From Ceratodon purpureus (lineage: Eukaryota; Streptophyta; Bryopsida; Pseudoditrichales; Ditrichaceae), in the NCBI GenBank assembly GCA_014871385.1, contig CM026433.1:5715585-5779584 (forward strand): DNA of 64,000 nt. The letters are read 5' to 3'. Position numbers and translations under genes: made by a program. Positions 48,278 to 60,882 of the stretch are shown one piece after another (positions within the stretch are counted from its first letter, which is position 1; the number at the start of each line of letters is the position of its first letter). The notes below the pieces were generated by a model. The model was not told the origin of the DNA, searched no databases, and saw only the letters and a program-made list of their open reading frames with translations.

Positions 48278-48840
48278 GCTGTTCAACTCCACCATCTGTT
48301 AGCGAGGATACGATTTTACTAAAGTCAAAGAAACATTACAGTTTTTGCTCCTTATTTCAAAAACCCATTGATCACAGTTCCCAAGCTCACATACTTCGAA
48401 GTCCCCTGAAACAGATCTAGACTAGTGTACAGAGGCCAAACTTCAAAGAGTACGTGAGTTCACAACAGAATCGGGATTTCAGCACGATATAAAGCTCGAA
48501 AGGGTGAAGCATTTGTCACCAAAAAACACGAGGTGTTCCTCGTTCCCAAGTAGATTCGATCAATTACTTATTCTGGCGCTGGCTGGTCCATAATAACAGA
48601 GTTATCATTGTGAGTAATATCCTTGACATACTGATTCGATCCCAACAGCAGACTGTTCCAGTGAGCACAAAAATTCTCATTTACTTTCAGTTTCCCCTTT
48701 TACTTTTCTTCTCAAGTTTTTCATTTTTCTTATCCATTATGCTCTGCACATGTACCGTATCGTTTGGGAAGACTAGAATTGCTTGGTATATATTACAGCT
48801 GAAGCCATATGCCCCTCACATGCGTGGTGAAGGGGTGCTT

Positions 48841-49095
48841 CTGCCCGTGGAGGCAACATGTCTATGAAGGTTCACCTTCTGTCCGTGACCCTTCATCGGT
48901 GCAAAGTGAAATTCCCCGAGCAGTGCCAGGCAGAGATGCCGTCCCGAAAGGGAAGACCTGCTCCAGGGCCTGTCCAGCGGCGTAGAACGTTTGATCAACG
49001 AGCCCTTGCGGCAGGTCCCGGGGCAGTAGCTTGCTACAGCGCAGCCATGCAACCCCACCCGTGAGGGTGAACAGAATGGGGATTACTCTCACCAT
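48841..49095 (-). other. GC-rich 77-codon frame, mirrored in both arms
   Basis: Minus frame 48862-49095 (MVRVIPILFTLTGGVAWLR...) and its right-arm twin at 57349-57582 are nearly identical. The start is hydrophobic, signal-like, and the base composition is much richer in GC than the surroundings, suggesting a captured exon. No domain recognised. Confidence 0.35.
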
Positions 49096-49514
49096 GCCTA
49101 CTTTTTTGTATTTCCAAACATATCCACTCTCAATACTGTGGTGTTTAAACCCTAATTGGCGCCTAGTGGATTTTTCTATTTGTCTTACAACTCTAATTTT
49201 TTTTACTTCACCCCTTAAGTATCTTTGGGATTTTTAATACAAGTAAATAACATGATTGAGATTATTTTGTCTTTTGAAATTTGTCTTTTGAAGTTCTCTG
49301 TAGTAAGGAAATTCATTAGATAAGGAATCAAAGGTTTATCACTCTTTCTGTCAAGATGCAAAAATTTAAAAATCAAAAATTTAAACATTTAAAAAATTAA
49401 AAATATTAAATTAAATTAAATTAAAAATTTTGAATTTTTTTAAACTTTTTTAATTTTAAAGTTTTAAAAAGTCTTTATTACATAAAAGATAGATATTTAC
49501 ATATATAGATGTAG

Positions 49515-49541
49515 ATATATATATATATATATATATATATC
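49515..49541. repeat. (AT)n microsatellite, longer than in the right arm
   Basis: About 13 AT units here; the mirrored tract near 56928-56937 has about 5. It shows that the arms have diverged and are not a simple assembly copy. Confidence 0.85.
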
Positions 49542-50297
49542 TTTTAAAAGATATATTTGGTTTTTTCAACTAATTCATTTAAAGCATTTAAATTTTAAAA
49601 TTCCTAAAATATATTCTCTTCTTTTTTTCTACTTCAAGAATGGCAATAAAACTTTGTTTTAACTATATATATTCGTATTATAATAAAAAATGATTTTTCA
49701 AAAATAAATTATTCATATATCTGAAGTCGTTAGTCTTATACATGGAGTATAAATTGTAGCTTATATATGGAAAAAAGTACCTTGTACGTTAGTTTCTATT
49801 GACAGCTTACTAGATTCTGAACGTGCGTTTATTGCAGATCTTCGATATGTGGAGCTCCTTCTATGATCCATTACGATCATTTGCTGAGTATAAATTACAG
49901 AAGCCGTTAGTATTATATGCATGGTGAAAAACGTCATTGTTCATGTTTCTTTAGCAATAAACTTAGCTGTAAAGGCATGTGACATCAAGAAAGAGTTCAC
50001 ATGAAAGTTATTCGAATATGAAAGATAAGTTGTCAAGATATCTGAAAAAAGAAGTTTGCCAAGTCAGAGTAAGTAGCACACCAAGTATAGATGTCAAAGA
50101 GTTCAATAATTTAGTACACCTCCGGATTGAAGGTACCCAGTCTCAATTCGAAGCTGAAATATCCAACAAGCCATGCTCAAACTTCTCAAATACACAGGTT
50201 CTGACCTGATATTTTGGGTAGAAACTAGGATAAAATGATCATGATAAATTTTCTTAATCAATTCGGAGGGAGCAGTGTGAAAGTCAAAGTCACTCAC

Positions 50298-51287
50298 AAT
50301 TCTGATAGTTGTGGTTGAGATATGTTCTTGGCCCAGTGGGGAACAGGGCCTCCAATATCAAGGTTTGAGATATCAAGCACGCCCAGCCCTTGGGGAAGTG
50401 TACTGAGGAAATGAATTACATTATTTGACAGCCCTATGAAATCGTTCAAACTCAAATTTCTGCAGCACGGATTTGAAGTAGAATTACTTTTGTCATTCAT
50501 ACATCCATTTGATGGCTAAATTCTGTGAACTTACTCTACTCATACTGACCAATGTTCTAAGTTTCGGCAACCAACCTTGTTTTAGAAATTGTGATTTATA
50601 AATAACTCCGCTTAGACTCCTGCCATGATGTAACATCCCTACAAGTCTGCAAGTTCAGGTAGCTAGGAGCTGACCGCCGAACAAGCACAACTTCCTGATC
50701 AAGTGCGATCAAAAGAACGGCAATTTTCAAGACCAAAAACAGTGCCAAGGATTTGCGAAGAACTCACAAGGTTTTCAAGGTGATTAAGTTGTGTAGGTCT
50801 GGCAATGGGCCTCCGAGTTTGTTGTTGGATAAATCTCTGCATTGTAAAGAGTGGAAGCCTTGGCATTGGAAACGTGGGTTTACAAAACGAATAGTATTTT
50901 GGCAATAAGATGAATTCGTGTTCAAAGACCAGGTAAGTCTGGGATACTAAAACATGCTGCATAGTTTTTGAAAAGCATATGCAACTGACAAAAAGTGGCT
51001 TTGAGTCACTCACAAAGAAGTCAAATATGTAGCACCGGCGAAGCTGGACACTGAGCCTGTAAACTTGTTGTTTGATATGTTTCTGCGTAGAGTCAACTTC
51101 GCAGGTCAAGCTAGAACCAACGATGTGATTGCATTATCATGTTATTAAGGTTGCTAAGTACCATTGATTCAGAACTGTATATTTTGTACAAGCCGTGATA
51201 GCACTTACACATAATCAAGATCGGATTCGTGAACTGGAAAGGATTTCGGATCATAGGGACCCTGTGAAGTTGTTCGAAGAAAGATCT
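50298..51287 (-). pseudogene. Mirrored LRR receptor-like gene fragment (left arm)
   Basis: Exons at 50298-50459, 50768-50836 and 51014-51082, plus a damaged one around 51216-51287, are the mirror images of those in the right arm. Here the long exon reads NLSLNDFIGLSNNV, where the right arm has NLSSNDFIGLSNNG. See the right-arm entry for the exon logic. Confidence 0.65.
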
Positions 51288-51850
51288 CTGCACATGATAC
51301 ATCCAAACCACTTGTTGACCTGGAGACTGGAGATATTAATTAAGTTAAACATAATTCCAACAGGAAATTAACTGTTAAATATTCTCCTTAAATAAATCCC
51401 TTCATTAACAAAGTTAATTTCACGTCAAACCTACACATTGTGACTGCCTTAGCATTCTTAATGTTTCAGGTTCTATTGATTCAGATTTCCAAATGTAGGA
51501 ATTCGGTTTAAATGAGTATTGCGCTAACATATATAACCTAGGCCAGTGCAAATTAATGGAGGGCCGGAAAAACATATTCCTCGAAAGATCTCTGCGCAGG
51601 ATTCATGCAAACTATTCGTTTCTTTGGAGAAAGAAATGTTCAAAACCATAAACTGCACAAAATTTCAAGAGTCTCAAAACCAGAGTAGCACTTGTTCATG
51701 CCTCACGAATGCAGGGCTGACTCATCTACCTCCCATTTCTGGCTAGGGTTATAAATCTGATAATTATAATTGAAGTGACTGAGTTAAAACCTTGGACCCC
51801 ACTCCCCACCGCACAAGCTAACTATATATATACAATCATTACCCTCTCAT

Positions 51851-51962
51851 GGTCGGTCGTGGTGTGGCACACTCGGCCAGGGGCTGTGCGGGACGCGTGC
51901 GCCGCGCCCCCACAGCCTTTTGCCCCCAACCCCCGACGTCTCCGGTTCGATTCCCTCCGACC
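51851..51962 (+). mobile_element. tRNA-like SINE head in the left arm (mirrored at 54503-54614, minus)
   Basis: The sequence begins GGTCGGTC and ends CTCCGACC, which can pair like an acceptor stem. It contains an A-box-like TGGCACACTCGGCCAGG and a perfect B box GGTTCGATTCC. The middle is longer and more GC-rich than a tRNA. This points to a tRNA-derived SINE or a degenerate tRNA gene. The mirrored copy shows it was present before the inversion-duplication. Confidence 0.5.
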
Positions 51963-52855
51963 CACTTTTGTGATTTTTTAATTCTCTTCACCCTTTTAAT
52001 TCTTTTCCAGCAACAACTCTGTTTTTTCTCGTTTTATGTATGTCTATGTATGTATGTGCTAAATTAGTAAAAGATTTAGAGGATGTTTAAGGCTTAGGCA
52101 TGTTTTTTGTACACTAGGCCTCATTGACATGACTCAAATGTGATGCAATCCACAACGGTTGAAGAGTTAGAATGTAGGCATAAACCAAAAACAGTAAATA
52201 AAAAACTTCAAATCTATTGTGTTTTTTACTCCATATACACTACATGTACAATATGACTCTAGTACCGGATCGACAAGGATGTGTATTGTTATGGCAATCA
52301 ACTTTAGCCTTACTCCATAAACCAAAATCACTTCTTTTTCTAGAGAATCATCCATCTACATTTACAATGTCAACGGAAACAACCACTCATGGACTAAAAC
52401 TTTCTTCATGAGCAAAGTTCATCCCACCAAGACCCTTATCTTTTGTACTCTCCTCTCCGTATTCTCTTCAATTCCGCCTTTCTTTTGGTTGCCGTATAAG
52501 GCTACAGTGATGTATTCTTATCAATTTGGACCCTCTACAATGACTCTGAATGGAGATCTGATTGTTGCATCCTGAGCCTCTGAGAAGAACGGAAATCTCA
52601 ACAAGTATATATAGTCGAGAGCAAATTCATTTTGGATTTCAAGATATTCACCCCCAACTGAGTTTCGAACCACATTTTGGTTCCCTATCAATAACAACAA
52701 AAAAGACTTTCAACCGTAAGATGTTTATGTAAGCCTATTTCTTGGTCTAGTTTGAAAACCAATGTTTTAATTATTATCTTTCACAACATCGTAACATTCA
52801 ATGTGTGTGTAAAAGCTTTTTTGGGCATTGCTCGAGAGGCATTACTTCCACGGTG

Positions 52856-53609
52856 CTCTCTGAAAATTTATGAATTACAATATTCATACGACACTTAGAC
52901 CAAGTTTCCAAGAGTTTGATATGATTCAGGAGAGAGAAGAAAAAAAAAAGGAAAAATATAGAAGTAGAAGTAAAAATATCGACGAAAGAAATGAAGAAGA
53001 AGAAAAAGAATTCCATCTTCAAAGGGAGTCACTCTAAACAAAGTGTATGTTTATCCCATCAAAATATAGATTGAGGGTGTAGAACTACAAGTATCCTTGT
53101 TGGATTTCAAAATGATTTATAAGGTGGGCCTTCAACTATGAATAATTCCCATGAGCCTCGATTGAGAAAGGAAAAACTAAAAACTTTAAATAAGCACCAA
53201 TAGTTGTCATATACTTGAAGGTGGCCGATGGAAATTTCGCACATTATGCATCTTACTCCACTGCCTACTTGAACGTACTTTTATAACAATGGTTATGGGT
53301 GCTCCATGAAGTGTGATTTCTTCATAGATATATTTTAGCACAAAATTGAATGAAGAGTTAAAAGTAATATTCTTGCTTACGATTTGTACGTATTCGTCTT
53401 CATATCCTTCATCCTTCCATCCACGAACGTGGTGGGGCTCGCCGCACAAGAGGCTAGTTTTATAAAAAAAAAATGAAATATGTTCATAACCAAATCACTA
53501 CTCAAATTCAATATTGGCCTTAGTCCAAAAGTTCACCAATTTTGCAACGGCAGCCTCCATTACTTACAAAAACAAGCTTCAAAGTTTTTAGTAATTATTG
53601 GTCTCACTT
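52856..53609. other. Palindrome spacer, unique sequence
   Basis: About 754 bases not repeated in inverse. An 80-codon minus frame (53207-53449) has no recognised domain. There is a purine-rich tract at 52929-53010. Confidence 0.7.
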
Positions 53610-54502
53610 TGCACCGTGAGAGTAATGCCTCTCGAGCAATGCCCAAAAAAGCTTTTACACACACATTGAATGTTACGATGTTGTGAAAGATAATAATTAA
53701 AACATTGGTTTTCAAACTAGACCAAGAAATAGGCTTACATAAACATCTTACGGTTGAAAGTCTTTTTTGTTGTTATTGATAGGGAACCAAAATGTGGTTC
53801 GAAACTCAGTTGGGGGTGAATATCTTGAAATCCAAAATGAATTTGCTCTCGACTATATACTTGTTGAGATTTCCGTTCTTCTCAGAGGCTCAGGATGCAA
53901 CAATCAGATCTCCATTCAGAGTCATTGTAGAGGGTCCAAATTGATAAGAATACATCACTGTAGCCTTATACGGCAACCAAAAGAAAGGCGGAATTGAAGA
54001 GAATACGGAGAGGAGAGTACAAAAGATAAGGGTCTTGGTGGGATGAACTTTGCTCATGAAGAAAGTTTTAGTCCATGAGTGGTTGTTTCCGTTGACATTG
54101 TAAATGTAGATGGATGATTCTCTAGAAAAAGAAGTGATTTTGGTTTATGGAGTAAGGCTAAAGTTGATTGCCATAACAATACACATCCTTGTCGATCCGG
54201 TACTAGAGTCATATTGTACATGTAGTGTATATGGAGTAAAAAACACAATAGATTTGAAGTTTTTTATTTACTGTTTTTGGTTTATGCCTACATTCTAACT
54301 CTTCAACCGTTGTGGATTGCATCACATTTGAGTCATGTCAATGAGGCCTAGTGTACAAAAAACATGCCTAAGCCTTAAACATCCTCTAAATCTTTTACTA
54401 ATTTAGCACATACATACATAGACATACATAAAACGAGAAAAAACAGAGTTGTTGCTGGAAAAGAATTAAAAGGGTGAAGAGAATTAAAAAATCACAAAAG
54501 TG

Positions 54503-54614
54503 GGTCGGAGGGAATCGAACCGGAGACGTCGGGGGTTGGGGGCAAAAGGCTGTGGGGGCGCGGCGCACGCGTCCCGCACAGCCCCTGGCCGAGTGTGCCA
54601 CACCACGACCGACC
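54503..54614 (-). mobile_element. tRNA-like SINE head, right-arm copy
   Basis: Mirror of 51851-51962 with the same A- and B-box words. Confidence 0.5.
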
Positions 54615-54873
54615 ATGAGAGGGTAATGATTGTATATATATAGTTAGCTTGTGCGGTGGGGAGTGGGGTCCAAGGTTTTAACTCAGTCACTTCAATTATA
54701 ATTATCAGATTTATAACCCTAGCCAGAAATGGGAGGTAGATGAGTCAGCCCTGCATTCGTGAGGCATGAACAAGTGCTACTCTGGTTTTGAGACTCTTGA
54801 AATTTTGTGCAGTTTATGGTTTTGAACATTTCTTTCTCCAAAGAAACGAATAGTTTGCATGAATCCTGCGCAG

Positions 54874-56167
54874 AGATCTTTCGAGGAATATGTTTTTCCG
54901 GCCCTCCATTAATTTGCACTGGCCTAGGTTATATATGTTAGCGCAATACTCATTTAAACCGAATTCCTACATTTGGAAATCTGAATCAATAGAACCTGAA
55001 ACATTAAGAATGCTAAGGCAGTCACAATGTGTAGGTTTGACGTGAAATTAACTTTGTTAATGAAGGGATTTATTTAAGGAGAATATTTAACAGTTAATTT
55101 CCTGTTGGAATTATGTTTAACTTAATTAATATCTCCAGTCTCCAGGTCAACAAGTGGTTTGGATGTATCATGTGCAGAGATCTTTCTTCGAACAACTTCA
55201 CAGGGTCCCTATGATCCGAAATCCTTTCCAGTTCACGAATCCGATCTTGATTATGTGTAAGTGCTATCACGGCTTGTACAAAATATACAGTTCTGAATCA
55301 ATGGTACTTAGCAACCTTAATAACATGATAATGCAATCACATCGTTGGTTCTAGCTTGACCTGCGAAGTTGACTCTACGCAGAAACATATCAAACAACAA
55401 GTTTACAGGCTCAGTGTCCAGCTTCGCCGGTGCTACATATTTGACTTCTTTGTGAGTGACTCAAAGCCACTTTTTGTCAGTTGCATATGCTTTTCAAAAA
55501 CTATGCAGCATGTTTTAGTATCCCAGACTTACCTGGTCTTTGAACACGAATTCATCTTATTGCCAAAATACTATTCGTTTTGTAAACCCACGTTTCCAAT
55601 GCCAAGGCTTCCACTCTTTACAATGCAGAGATTTATCCAACAACAAACTCGGAGGCCCATTGCCAGACCTACACAACTTAATCACCTTGAAAACCTTGTG
55701 AGTTCTTCGCAAATCCTTGGCACTGTTTTTGGTCTTGAAAATTGCCGTTCTTTTGATCGCACTTGATCAGGAAGTTGTGCTTGTTCGGCGGTCAGCTCCT
55801 AGCTACCTGAACTTGCAGACTTGTAGGGATGTTACATCATGGCAGGAGTCTAAGCGGAGTTATTTATAAATCACAATTTCTAAAACAAGGTTGGTTGCCG
55901 AAACTTAGAACATTGGTCAGTATGAGTAGAGTAAGTTCACAGAATTTAGCCATCAAATGGATGTATGAATGACAAAAGTAATTCTACTTCAAATCCGTGC
56001 TGCAGAAATTTGAGTTCGAACGATTTCATAGGGCTGTCAAATAATGGAACTCATTTCCTCAGTACACTTCCCCAAGGGCTGGGCGTGCTTGATATCTCAA
56101 ACCTTGATATTGGAGGCCCTGTTCCCCACTGGGCCAAGAACATATCTCAACCACAACTATCAGAATT
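54874..56167 (+). pseudogene. LRR receptor-like gene fragment, short LRR exons with splice sites (right arm)
   Basis: Exons start after a TGCAG/CGCAG acceptor and end at a GTGAGT-type donor. 55383-55451 reads NISNNKFTGSVSSFAGATYLTS. 55629-55697 reads DLSNNKLGGPLPDLHNLITLKT. 56006-56167 reads NLSSNDFIGLSNNGT and then DISNLDIGGPVPHWA. The first two are 69 nt with the same phase, as in plant LRR receptor kinases where one exon carries one repeat. Two further candidate exons are damaged: at 55178 DLSSNNFTGSL runs into a stop, and at 54874 only DLSRN remains. No kinase, malectin or transmembrane part was found, so this is a captured or decaying fragment. Confidence 0.68.
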
Positions 56168-57781
56168 GTGAGTGACTTTGACTTTCACACTGCTCCCTCC
56201 GAATTGATTAAGAAAATTTATCATGATCATTTTATCCTAGTTTCTACCCAAAATATCAGGTCAGAACCTGTGTATTTGAGAAGTTTGAGCATGGCTTGTT
56301 GGATATTTCAGCTTCGAATTGAGACTGGGTACCTTCAATCCGGAGGTGTACTAAATTATTGAACTCTTTGACATCTATACTTGGTGTGCTACTTACTCTG
56401 ACTTGGCAAACTTCTTTTTTCAGATATCTTGACAAGTTATCTTTCATATTCGAATAACTTTCATGTGAACTCTTTCTTGATGTCACATGCCTTTACAACT
56501 AAGTTTATTGCTAAAGAAACATGAACAATGACGTTTTTCACCATGCATATAATACTAACGGCTTCTGTAATTTATACTCAGCAAATGATCGTAATGGATC
56601 ATAGAAGGAGCTCCACATATCGAAGATCTACAATAAACGCACGTTCCGAATCTAGTAAGCTGTCAATAGAAACTAACGTACAAGGTACTTTTTTCCATAT
56701 ATAAGCTACAATTTATACTCCATATATAAGACTAACGACTTCAGATATATGAATAATTTATTTTTGAAAAATCATTTTTTATTATAATACGAATATACAT
56801 AGTTAAAACAAAGTTTTATTGCCATTCTTGAAGTAGAAAAAAAGAAGAGAATACATTTTAGGATTTTTAAAATTTATATGCTTTAAATGATTTAGTTGAA
56901 AAAACTAAATATATCTTTTAAATTATATATATATGTAAATATCTATCTTTTATGTAATAAAGACTTTTCAAAACTTTAAAATTAAAAAATTAAAAAAAAT
57001 TAAAATAATTTAATTTAATTTCATTTAATATTTTGAATTTTTTGAATTTTTAAATTTTTTATTTTTAAATTTTTGCATCTTGACAGAAAGAGTGATAAAC
57101 CTTTGATTCCTTATCTAATGAATTTCCTTACTACAGAGAACTTCAAAAGACAAATTTCAAAAGACAAAATAATCTCAAAGACAACCAATCATGTTATTTA
57201 TTTGTATTAAAAATCCCAAAGATACTTAAGGGGTGAAGTAAAAAAAATTAGAGTTGTCAGACAAATAGAAAAATCCACTAGGCGCCAATTAGGGTTTAAA
57301 CACCACAGTATTGAGAGTGGATATGTTTGGAAATACAAAAAAGTAGGCATGGTGAGAGTAATCCCCATTCTGTTCACCCTCACGGGTGGGGTTGCATGGC
57401 TGCGCTGTAGCAAGCTACTGCCCCGGGACCTGCCGCAAGGGCTCGTTGATCAAACGTTCTACGCCGCTGGACAGGCCCTGGAGCAGGTCTTCCCTTTCGG
57501 GACGGCATCTCTGCCTGGCACTGCTCGGGGAATTTCACTTTGCACCGATGGAGGGTCACGGACAGAAGGTAAACCTTCATAGACATGATGCCTCCACGGG
57601 CAGAAGCACTCCTTCACCACGCGTGTGGGAGACGTATTGCTTCAGCTGCAATATATACCAAGCAATTCTAGTCTTTCCAAACGATACGGTACATGTGCAG
57701 AGCATAATGAATAAGAAAAGTGAAAGAGGAAATTTAGTTTGGATCGGAAAACATCTGTTTCAGGGGACTTCGAAGTATGTG

Positions 57782-57835
57782 AGCTTGGGAACTGTAATTA
57801 GCTTGGGAACTGTAATTTGCTTGGGAATTGTAGTT
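57782..57835 (+). repeat. Three tandem 18-bp units at the outer edge of the right arm
   Basis: AGCTTGGGAACTGTAATT at 57782 and 57800, and a variant at 57818. The left arm has a single copy at the mirrored place, so the expansion happened at the junction. Confidence 0.85.
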
Positions 57836-57983
57836 CCAAAATCTGCAATTAGCTTCATTTTTCAACTGGAATGATTAGTAAGACAATGAACTTGTGCACA
57901 AAAGATGAACCTGCACACTGTTTCAGTATGACCTGAAATAGGTAGTTATGAGTGAAAAAGTAATGACACTTGGATGAGACTGC

Positions 57984-59027
<1,044 letters not shown>

Positions 59028-60530
59028 CTGCTCGACCCCCTCTTCCACGAACTGTTTGAAATGCTCTTGAGCCAACCAGAGGGCTTGCTTTCAAGAGTAT
59101 TCTATCCCTCACTCAGTCTGTGCACGTCAATACACATGGATTTAGATGCTCTCAGAATGCATGAAATTACACGTAGTAGATTCTTTTCAAACTTTTCCAA
59201 AATTCCTCCCTAAACATTCTTCATTAAATTTCCTGCAGCTCAGTAGGACCAACATAAATAAGATACTCCCCACTAGCTCTGGAAAGATACATGATCTCTC
59301 TTGTAGTTCCATAGGCAAACCTTCTAGATCTAAAAGAAGGACCAAGTTTAAAATCCAGAAAATTCCCCCATGCGTTGGTAACTGAGATGTAAGCTTCAAA
59401 TTCATCACTCCACAACAATAATGAGGATCTGAAACACTCCCAACCCTGCATCAATTGCAGAGTCCAGACGTCTACACTGGCAGCGATCACATACAACCAC
59501 GTAAAACCCAAATGTAAAACTAAACGAGAAATGCAACGCGTGCAAGACTAAAAATCCGCTACGCAAAGTATTTCAAGTAGTTGGAGCAATTGGAGCAATA
59601 AGAAGCAATCGGAGGAGTTTCCAAAGGATCTACCGACAGTCAGAATAACAGATCATAAACACGTCTCACCAGATGAACACAAATTCTTCAAACAAGCAAT
59701 ACATGGTACTCACAAAATGGGTCACGTAAGAATTCCAATGCGCCAATGCCCCGCTCCGTCGCCCGAAACTTGCAACCACACCAAAGACTAAAAAATGTCC
59801 AGAAACCCAGAAACCCTAATCTCACGCCAGTAGCGAACACCACCAAATAAACTCCAAAAAACTGCAACCCATCCACAATCAGCCCTCCACGATCACGAAA
59901 CTCCCACACGAAAGCCAGACGCTATCCAGGCTGCCCAAACCCACAACCCCGCAAACCCACAAACCCTAATCACGTCCTAGACTAGAATACCACCAAATTT
60001 GCACCAAAATCTGTTCTAAAAATCACAATCGAACGTAGATAACGGCAGGATTCAGACACGAGTCCAATGGAGTGTAGGTTTCGCGATCCCATAAAAAGCC
60101 TGGAAATGTGTGACAGACGCACAAACCCACAAACCCTAATTGTATCCTGGTCAAGAGATCACCAAATTCGCACCGGAAGAGCTCGTATGAATCGTGATCG
60201 GGTGATTATTGGTGTCTAGATTGGAGTCCCAGGCGAAGGTGGGACGTGGGCACCGAGATGAGGGAGCGAGAGGTGCGTGGAATCGTGAGGAGTGTTGCGA
60301 AGGCGTCGTGGCGGGTTTCGACTGTTGGACTTATGTGTGCGTCCGAAGGTCGGGCGGAGTGTCCAGTGGGTGGTGGCGAGGGGATGAGTTTTGGTGACAG
60401 TGCTGGATGTTGTGAAGTTTATCTGGTTGAAGATACTCTTGAGCAGCGCTTTTTTTTTGGCTTTCTGGTGCCAGATTGCACCAGAAAAAAAAGTCTGGCT
60501 AGAAAGGGTTACAAAGACTGCCAAATTTTT
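59028..60530. other. 5' flank of the deaminase-like gene
   Basis: Contains its promoter and possibly 5' UTR introns. The segment 60200-60430 is GC-rich with CG dinucleotides, suggesting a promoter. No extra gene recognised. Confidence 0.4.
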
Positions 60531-60731
60531 TGGATGAAATCGCCAGACAACTTTGAAATCTAAAAAAATATTAGATGAAATCGCCTAATTTTGGATGAAA
60601 ACCGTACTATAAATCCAATAAGTGCATGAATATTGCAATTTGAGCACCGTGACAATATTATATATCGTCACTGTAGCACTTCTTTAAAAATGAAAAAAAA
60701 AACCCTGCTCTTGAGTGTTAGCTGCAATTAA

Positions 60732-60878
60732 GGTTGAGGCACCCATAGTCGACCGGGTCTCCATAACCGATCACCCAATCACATTCAATATCGTATGAAT
60801 CGTGATCGGTCTCCATAATCGATCACATTCAATATCAGTGGGAAATCTCTTAACAGGTCGATTTTAGGTGTCTCTACC
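60732..60878. mobile_element. MITE, copy 2 of the TTAA family
   Basis: Ends GGTTGAGGCACC and GGTGTCTCTACC are imperfect inverted repeats, flanked by TTAA (60728-60731) and TTAG (60879-60882). The right end read inward (GTTAAGAGATTT) matches the left end of the 32.25 kb copy. Inside, GGTCTCCATAA and CGATCAC...ATTCAATATC occur twice in tandem. At 147 bp it is a deletion derivative. Confidence 0.7.
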
Positions 60879-60882
60879 TTAG

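Larger units (their letters stand above)
48375..52855. repeat. Left arm of a giant imperfect palindrome
   Basis: Positions x here pair with 106465-x on the other side for the inner 3.2 kb (for example 51546-51746 with 54719-54919). The offset shifts by about 21 near 49.5 kb because an (AT)n tract is longer in this arm. The outer end begins about 100 bases after the mL45-like stop codon. At about 48418-48700 the arm holds some 285 bases that the right arm lacks. Confidence 0.95.
53610..57796. repeat. Right arm of the giant imperfect palindrome
   Basis: Reverse-complement partner of 48375-52855. The inner part looks almost identical by eye, while the outer 1 kb has more substitutions and indels. 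It ends about 190 bases before the stop codon of the deaminase-like gene. Confidence 0.95.

Noticed and set aside
48375-57796. Palindrome as a pure assembly artefact
   Set aside because: Arms differ by substitutions, a microsatellite length change and a 285-bp indel, which a duplicated contig would not show; not fully excluded without long reads.
60209-60563. Plus-strand frames of 62 and 105 codons in a GC-rich stretch
   Set aside because: Low-complexity Gly/Arg/Val translation, no homology sense; more likely promoter DNA of the deaminase-like gene.
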